Assembly: GCA_934140355.1 (NCBI GenBank)
Contig: CAKPBH010000013.1
Span: forward strand, 1-32,860
Reading direction: 5' to 3'
DNA: 32,860 bases
Source: an uncultured Bacilli bacterium
GTDB lineage: Bacteria; Bacillota_I; Bacilli_A; RF39; UBA660
The notes beneath the pieces are model-generated. The model was not told the origin of the DNA, did no database searches, and saw nothing but the letters and a program-made list of their open reading frames with translations. Shown here one piece after another: positions 15,469 to 22,300 of this stretch (its first letter is position 1; every line of letters begins with the position of its first letter). A program made the translations under genes and the position numbers.

Positions 15469-16695
15469 CTATAAAATACCACAAAAAGTAGGATCAATAT
15501 TCCCCCATATACTATTTGCTATCCTTAAAATAACACCCAAAAATGACGGAATCAAAAAAATAATGACTGCAATAATCAATCTCTTCATAAATTTAGATTG
15601 TGTTTTCTTCATAGAATCTTCACTAGAAGAAAATACCGCCTGTGCAAAATCCATCGACCCCAAAACTATTAATATAATAGGTACTGCAATTCTAACAGCA
15701 ACAACTAGCGTATGTAACAAACTAGCCAATGAACCATCTTGACTGCGATCGCCGATCAATGACTTACAATTCAAAAATTCAATTTTTTCATCAGAAATCA
15801 AATCTTTGTTATCCTTGTTTTTCAAGTCAAAAGTTATTCCGGAATTTTGACCAATGCTATCACTTATTTGCCTTGCACCACCTGATAAAATAAAACCTAT
15901 ATCTTTACAATTTTTTTCTGAAGTTACCACCCAAGAACCTCCACTTTCCTCAGAAGTTTTCAAAAGAGCAGTACCACAAAAAGTAAGTGAAGGACAGGAA
16001 CCATTTTTAACCTTTGATATATAATCATCCTTAAATTCATTAAACTTATCTATTTTACTTTTTGATCCTGCAAAATAAAAGGAAAAATGATTAGTTCCAT
16101 ATACTGTGGCACCAGCACCATCTGAATCCAAAACAAAATTAGAATCAGAAGAAGAAATTTTTAAAGTACCACTTCCATCACTTAAAATATTTACTGCAAA
16201 TTTTGCATCAACATATTGACTATAGTCTTGCTTATCTACATCTTGCTCAAAATTATATGCAATTAGTCGTACCTTACATGTAGTAGTATTTGGCTTTCCA
16301 CTCACTTGCTTTAGTTGTTTACAAACCTGTTCATCACTCTTCCAATTTTTACAATAAGTCTTTCTCACATAATCATAAGCAACCTGATTACTCCCCGTTT
16401 TAAAATTTTGTAACAACGTCTTTAAATCTTCTATTCTTTTAAAATCAGCATCATAAGAAAACTTTTTAATATCACTAGCACTTGAGCATCCAACTCCAAT
16501 AGTAGGACCAGCAGGAAATTCATTTCCATCCTTACACTGTACCTTACACCCTAAAGAATCAGTAGCTGAACACAAACTATTAAATAATTTTTCATCGTAA
16601 TTAAACCAATAACGAGTAGCATAACAATTACGCATCATCCCAAATGAAAGCACCATAAAAAATAATAAATATCTAATTTTAAACTTACCAAACAT
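15469..16695 (-). CDS. Exported Cys-rich protein with VirB2/TrbC pilin-like C-terminus
   Basis: A 408-residue protein, first gene of the T4SS operon. It starts with a signal peptide (about residues 1-27, ending NCYA). The exported middle part (about 28-315) has twelve cysteines with the C-terminal ones counted, and matches no family I know. The last 90 residues have two hydrophobic helices: LVVAVRIAVPIILIVLGSMD, a charged turn (SSSEDSMKKTQSKFMKR), then LIIAVIIFLIPSFLGVILRI. This is the pattern of VirB2/TrbC pilin subunits. It may therefore be a pilin precursor released by cleavage or a membrane-bound channel subunit. An upstream ATG at 16728 exists, but GGAGAGG is placed for 16695. Confidence 0.75.
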   Translation of the reverse strand: MFGKFKIRYLLFFMVLSFGMMRNCYATRYWFNYDEKLFNSLCSATDSLGCKVQCKDGNEFPAGPTIGVGCSSASDIKKFSYDADFKRIEDLKTLLQNFKTGSNQVAYDYVRKTYCKNWKSDEQVCKQLKQVSGKPNTTTCKVRLIAYNFEQDVDKQDYSQYVDAKFAVNILSDGSGTLKISSSDSNFVLDSDGAGATVYGTNHFSFYFAGSKSKIDKFNEFKDDYISKVKNGSCPSLTFCGTALLKTSEESGGSWVVTSEKNCKDIGFILSGGARQISDSIGQNSGITFDLKNKDNKDLISDEKIEFLNCKSLIGDRSQDGSLASLLHTLVVAVRIAVPIILIVLGSMDFAQAVFSSSEDSMKKTQSKFMKRLIIAVIIFLIPSFLGVILRIANSIWGNIDPTFCGIL

Positions 16696-16752
16696 ATATC
16701 CTCTCCACCATTCACAAATCTCACACAAATCAATGTAAACTCATATACCCCA

Positions 16753-16780
16753 ATTATAACATATAAATAATAAAATCCAA
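16753..16780 (-). promoter_or_regulatory. Sigma-A promoter of the T4SS operon
   Basis: Minus-strand TTGGAT (16780-16775), 16 bases, TATAAT (16758-16753), with TGT before it as an extended -10. The predicted start is near 16746. No other promoter-like pair is obvious between here and 8304, and the genes are 0-27 bases apart or overlap, so one long transcript is likely. Confidence 0.65.
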
Positions 16781-16990
16781 ACAAAAAAATTACAGATAAA
16801 AGAATAAAAATATAGTTTCAAATTAAATTATTCCCTAACTCCTTATTCTAAAAGACTTTTTCTAAAAAGATACCAAAAATCTATTTTTATAAAAATCACT
16901 AATTCTCATTCAGAAATTTAAAATACTTAAAATTTTAAAACTAATATTTAAACACTTTCTATAATGTTAAACAAAATGAAAAAAGATAAA
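16781..16990. other. Non-coding AT-rich gap between the two island operons
   Basis: The gene-free stretch 16696-17025 holds the T4SS promoter at its low end and a candidate terminator at its high end. The 200 bases between are strongly AT-rich with A-runs. I see no ORF with a ribosome site, no RNA gene and no clear repeat. Confidence 0.5.
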
Positions 16991-17024
16991 TTAAATAGTT
17001 CTCTCAAATTCAAAGAACCATTAA
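16991..17024 (-). terminator. Candidate terminator of the surface-protein operon
   Basis: Arms TTAAATAGTTCTCT and AAGAACCATTAA pair with several mismatches, and the minus strand continues TTTATCTTTTTTC. Position just after the last stop codon supports it; stem quality is modest. Confidence 0.4.
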
Positions 17025-17025
17025 A

Positions 17026-17751
17026 TTATCCTTTTTTTTCAATTGCATTTAACTGATTCAAATCAGATGTTAAAATAACATTTGTTCCCTGATAATCAAT
17101 AATATCTTTATTAACATAAATCTTATAATAATCATTTTCTACAAAAACATCATCAGTAGCTTCTAATGTCCTATAAACATCATTCTTCTTATCATAATAA
17201 GAAATAACTCCCCCATATTGTGTAGTAATATAAGAATAAGAAGATAAACTAATTTTTTCCTTATTAATAACCAATGTAACAGGTTCAATAAAAAAATATA
17301 AATCTTTGCCATCGTATAAAAAATAATGATTTAATTTCCCAGTATATTTATCAGTAGTAATTTGATAAATTCCATCATGATAATGAATATAGGAATATCC
17401 CTTACTCAAATATTCTGAGCAACTAAGCGTAGGCATAACAACACTCATATCTTTAGGAAACAAAACAACATCCCCTTTTTGATAATAAATAGGCGTAGAA
17501 TCCAAATTTACTTCAATATCTTTGGGCTTAAAATCAACAATTCCATCATTTCTATTTTTACTAACAATAGCATGATACTCATACTTCCTATCGTTAAAAT
17601 ATTGATAGACTACTTCTTCAGAATCAACATGATAATTACTACCAACCATAATCTTATAGTAAATAAGAAAAGAAATAAATACAACAATAATTAAAGAAAT
17701 AGGAATAATCAATTTATAATTATCATGAATCCATATAGAAAATTTTTTCAT
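17026..17751 (-). CDS. Single-pass surface protein, short member of the island trio
   Basis: A 241-residue protein. A basic start leads to one membrane helix (about residues 14-35, LIIPISLIIVVFISFLIYY); the rest should be outside. The pattern DSTPIYYQKGDVVLFPKD resembles ASFVHYDNGNIAFLQRG in the giant protein and AVLYDSNSGNIALYGK in the 526-residue one, each about 60-100 residues after the membrane helix. This suggests a shared N-terminal domain. Unlike its two neighbours it has no Gly-rich linker and no FN3-like repeats. It follows the 526-residue gene by nine bases (AGGAGG before the ATG). Function unknown; a subunit or partner of the two long proteins is plausible. Confidence 0.75.
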   Translation of the reverse strand: MKKFSIWIHDNYKLIIPISLIIVVFISFLIYYKIMVGSNYHVDSEEVVYQYFNDRKYEYHAIVSKNRNDGIVDFKPKDIEVNLDSTPIYYQKGDVVLFPKDMSVVMPTLSCSEYLSKGYSYIHYHDGIYQITTDKYTGKLNHYFLYDGKDLYFFIEPVTLVINKEKISLSSYSYITTQYGGVISYYDKKNDVYRTLEATDDVFVENDYYKIYVNKDIIDYQGTNVILTSDLNQLNAIEKKG

Positions 17752-17760
17752 TTTTTCCTC

Positions 17761-19341
17761 CTAATACAAAAATTTATATTTAATGCCTGGATTAATTGTA
17801 TATGTATTAAAACCTAAAGATACCAATCTCAACTCCAAAACATTCGTACCATCAGCCGAAAGATTTAAAGAAGATAAATCCAAATAACAATTCTCTCCCT
17901 TAATCACTGAAACACTACCACTAGCAGAAATACTACTAGTAACATTGGTATATTGATCATTTAAATATAAATTAACACTTCCCCCTGTAACAACATAATT
18001 TTTATCAAAAGAAATTTTATAATACAATTTATTTCCAATAATTCTTACAACATTCAAATAAATTTGTGGTAATTCAGTATGTAATCCCACTTCATCAAAT
18101 GTATACTCTTTTAAATTTTTCTTATCATCATAATAAGTATATTTAAATTTTAAATTATAATAAACATTTGGTTCTAAATCACGAATAACTAAATTTGTAT
18201 CCGTTTTTGACAAATATACTAAATTAGTTACAGAATTAGTAGTATTTTCCACCTCAACATAAACACTTTTATATTCATTATTAGGATCATACACAACATA
18301 ATCAACAGAAATATCATTAATTCCTGGACTGATTCTAATAACTGAAGTATTACGAGTAGCATTAATAACTTCCTGAACAGTATCATCAGAAATTCCATTT
18401 CCACCATTAGAATAATTATTATTAAAACTAGAATCATTACTCGCCGTTGTACCATTATTATTAACACCATTACTTATTCCCGTATTAGTACTTCCATTCA
18501 AAGAACCATTAGCACCATTACTTCCAGTACCACCTGTCCCAATTCCCGACGTACCACTTCCATCAGAATTACCATTTCCAGATCCATTTCCTCCGCTTCC
18601 AGAACCGCTTCCACTTCCAGAACCACCATTTCCATCACTAGAATCATCTTTTTTCCCATCAGAATTCAAATTATAAGTATCTTTATCATATTGGTTTGTA
18701 CTACCGATAATCTTTTTCAAATCAATATCTTCAGTTCCGTAATTTAATTTTTCATTAGCAATATCAAAAGTATATGAAGAGGTCCTAATAACACTTGGTT
18801 GAATGGTTTTATAACTAGTTTTATCATTTAACAAGGTCGCATTTCCTGATTTATCCAAATGAACAAGCAAATAATTACTAGTTACAAAAGAAGAATCACT
18901 AGATTCTATTGTTCTATCTAAAATTAAATAAATTCTATCGGCTAACTTATAAAATTTAGAATTAACTGAACTTTTAATTTTATTTTCTCCTTTTATAACA
19001 TCTACCTTTCCATTCTTCTTGACCTCATAAAATTTCCCATAAAGAGCAATATTTCCAGAATTAGAATCGTACAAAACAGCATGACTACCTAAGTCATAAT
19101 TTTTATCTTTATAAGTTAAGTAATACTCCCCTCCCCATCTAATTCTAAGCGTACCACTCTCATTAGTTGTAATCATATTCTTATCTTTATCAAACAAAAT
19201 CGTACCACTATCAACTTGATAAACACTTTTCCCAACATCAATCGCTTTTTTTAGAAACAAAGAAAATACAATAACAATCACCACACACAATACCAATACT
19301 ATCATTATTGTTCTCTTTGTTTTATTATCATATTTTCTCAT
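17761..19341 (-). CDS. Membrane-anchored surface protein with Gly/Ser linker and FN3-like domains
   Basis: A 526-residue protein. One membrane helix (about residues 11-30) anchors an outer module (about 35-225) that resembles those of the neighbouring genes. Residues about 228-320 are a low-complexity Gly/Ser/Asn/Thr linker. The C-terminal 190 residues contain about two fibronectin-III-like domains: DLEPNVYYNLKFKYTYYDD shows the L-x-P-N-x-x-Y tyrosine corner. No LPXTG or other wall-sorting signal is seen, so it should be held by the N-terminal helix with the C-terminus outside. AAGGAGGAAATC marks the start. It lies 37 bases after the giant gene in the same operon. Specific function unknown. 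Confidence 0.8.
   Translation of the reverse strand: MRKYDNKTKRTIMIVLVLCVVIVIVFSLFLKKAIDVGKSVYQVDSGTILFDKDKNMITTNESGTLRIRWGGEYYLTYKDKNYDLGSHAVLYDSNSGNIALYGKFYEVKKNGKVDVIKGENKIKSSVNSKFYKLADRIYLILDRTIESSDSSFVTSNYLLVHLDKSGNATLLNDKTSYKTIQPSVIRTSSYTFDIANEKLNYGTEDIDLKKIIGSTNQYDKDTYNLNSDGKKDDSSDGNGGSGSGSGSGSGGNGSGNGNSDGSGTSGIGTGGTGSNGANGSLNGSTNTGISNGVNNNGTTASNDSSFNNNYSNGGNGISDDTVQEVINATRNTSVIRISPGINDISVDYVVYDPNNEYKSVYVEVENTTNSVTNLVYLSKTDTNLVIRDLEPNVYYNLKFKYTYYDDKKNLKEYTFDEVGLHTELPQIYLNVVRIIGNKLYYKISFDKNYVVTGGSVNLYLNDQYTNVTSSISASGSVSVIKGENCYLDLSSLNLSADGTNVLELRLVSLGFNTYTINPGIKYKFLY
18395..18650 (-). repeat. Low-complexity Gly/Ser/Asn linker-coding stretch
   Basis: Degenerate GGT/GGA/AGT/AAT-type codon repeats inside the 526-residue gene. 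It encodes the flexible linker between the N-terminal module and the FN3-like domains. Such DNA is prone to length change by slippage. Confidence 0.6.
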
Positions 19342-19378
19342 GATTTCCTCCTTATAACGTATATAATACTATCATTAA

Positions 19379-22300
19379 TCATAAATTCAAAATTGTTGTA
19401 AATGTATCATTACCAGTTTCTAAATCCTTCAATAAAGTTTTCTTACCATTTAACATATAATAATATTTTGTTGAAATAATATAAGTATTCCCACTTTTAA
19501 ACAAAAATCCAGTATTTTCAGAATGAGAAGAATCAGAAGTATCAATAGTTAACCTTGGTGTTTTATCCGTATTAATAGTAAAAATACTATCTTGATAAGA
19601 CCCCATAGTTTTACTAGATCCACCCTTTAAAGAAATGGTATAATCAACCTCTACAATTCTATCGCTCAAATTAGAAGAACCATTATAAGTCAACACCACC
19701 GTTTTTCCACCAGTCTGTGAAGCCGTAATTGTACCAAGAGTAATTCCCTCCGCAATCGGTGTATAAATAAAATCAGTAAATGGCGTAGAACTTATTTTTT
19801 GTTCCTCAGTATAACCCACATTATTTCGATAAACTTCATAAGTTAATTCCACATAATATAACGTATTTGACTTTAATCCAGTAAATTCCACCTTTTGATT
19901 AACACTATCAGCCGACAAACTAATTGAACATTTCTCTGCTTCACGAATATCAGGAGAATTATCTTTATTCAAATAATACAAACACTTATTGCTATTAGAA
20001 GAAGTCACAATATTTCCTTTTTCATCTTTCAGATTAATATAATACTTACCATACTTAATTACCTTATGAGTATCCACTACAGCAGGAGAAAAAGAAACAT
20101 AATAACCATTCTTATCTGTATATCCAGCAGATAATGTATTTCCTAAAGTAGCATTAACCTCCGATAAAACAGGAATATTAATCACTTGTCGTACACCATT
20201 TGTATTAATATCGCCATTTACAAGTGAGTCATTTTCATATAAAGTAACTTTTTCACTTTCTTGATAATTTCCATTCGTAAAAGGTACTGCATATACAATC
20301 AATTTATAGTAACCATCTCCAAATAAAAATGAATTTCCAGAAAAAGAATATTTAATATTTTGATTATTAATACTACTAACATTATTCTTATCAACAGAAA
20401 TATAACAACCACTAACATAGCCACTACCAACATTTCCCGATTTACTAACATCACAACCATTAGCAATACTACCATCAAAATTAACAGCACGATATCCATC
20501 TTGACCATCTGGTTCATACAATTCTAATCGCAACTTATAATTATCAGTATTTTTTAATCCAAGTCGCCAAGTGAGTTCTTTCAAAGAGCTCTCACCTTGA
20601 TATTTCGTAGGAATAACTGAAAATTGAATTCCACTTAAAATTTCACTAGCACCTAATGTAGATATTTGATAATCCTTAGTCATATAAGAAGCATTACTAC
20701 TAGAACTATCATACAACCTTGTATATTCCCCACTGATATAAGCATAAACTCTAAAATAATATTTTGTATTTGGAGATAAATCAGTAATCGTAATATCCTC
20801 AATACTAGCTCGATAACCATCAGCATCATTACCAGATATTGTAATATTACCTACTTTTGTATCAAGTTTTTGAGAAAAATCTTCATCTTGAAATACCTCA
20901 ACATAAACTTTATTATGGGCAACTCCATCCTTAACAAATTGTTTATTACCATAAATTCCACTAGGTTTAATTTGAATAGTAACACTATTAATTGTATTAG
21001 TCCCATTCGTAACCCGAATAGTTGGAACAATAGTATTAAAGCGATAACTATTATCTGTTGTTTTTAAATTAGCTTCCTGTAAATTCCTAAGTTGAATATT
21101 AGCATATTCTTTTTGCGAATCCACAAAAGTCAAACCATTGTTAGTATAGTCAATTTTAAATTTAATTCCAATATTGTCAGCCAAGTCTTTAGTACCATAA
21201 TAAGTAGCCCCAACAAAAGGATCATAACTATCAGTATTCATCATTTGATTATACAAATACAATTCTTGATCATTTTCATTATATTTTTCTCTAAGCAAAT
21301 ACAATCCCATATTATCTGTACTCAAACTAGAATAAGAAGTTTTATCAGAACCGCCATTATAAATATTCAAATACTTTTTACCAACAGCATTTTCCAATAC
21401 CAAACCATCCTTAAAAGATTGATTTATTCCAACTAAACCACTATCATAATAAGCATAAACATAAATTTGCATATCATGTCCAATAAATTTACTAATATTA
21501 GCATAATCAATTCCAATGTACAAATAATCATCCGTAATCTCACTGCCGTCTTCCGAAAAAGAACCAGTCGGAATAGATAAAGTATTTAGCTTCGATGCCA
21601 AAAAATATCGAACATAATCACTAATTGCCTTATCTTTAGATTGAATAACAACTTTATAAGCATAAGCTTTATCTACAATATCACAATGTGCTAATTTCAA
21701 TTTAAGAATATTATCCTTATCATCTACAATAGAATAAGCAACCTCTCCATCATAGTTATTTACTCCATCAAAATGATAATTATCAACAGAAACATAATCA
21801 ATTTTACCAGCCGTATTCTTTCGACCATAAAATATAGTATATTCACTCTTTTCTGAAAAAGGAACAACAACATCATGAAATTGATTATCAGAAACAATCG
21901 CATTCTTTACTTGAAGATAATCACTACTATCTTTTAATTTATAATACAAATGATTATCATACAAAGCCCCATCAATATCATTCACAGCCAACGAATAAGT
22001 AACACTCTTGCTATCACTACGACTAATATATTGTCTATAAATAGGAGCCTGCTTTTCAATAGAAACATTTTTGTATAAAGCATCATTTTTATAATTAGGA
22101 TTCAAACCATCTTCAGTAATAAAATCAATATCAAAACCAAATTTATAATTATATCCTCTAGTAAAATTTGAACCATTATCTAAATCACTAGAATCTAAAT
22201 AAACAATCACTTGCTTAGGTTGATACTTATTTCCCATCTCAACAGGTATTTTCTTTACTTCCTTTTTGGTCGTAGAATTATAAATTGTAAAATTCACTAT

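Noticed and set aside
18395..18650. Repeats that might be a CRISPR array
   Set aside because: The units are short, degenerate and in frame with Gly/Ser codons; there are no equal repeats and spacers.
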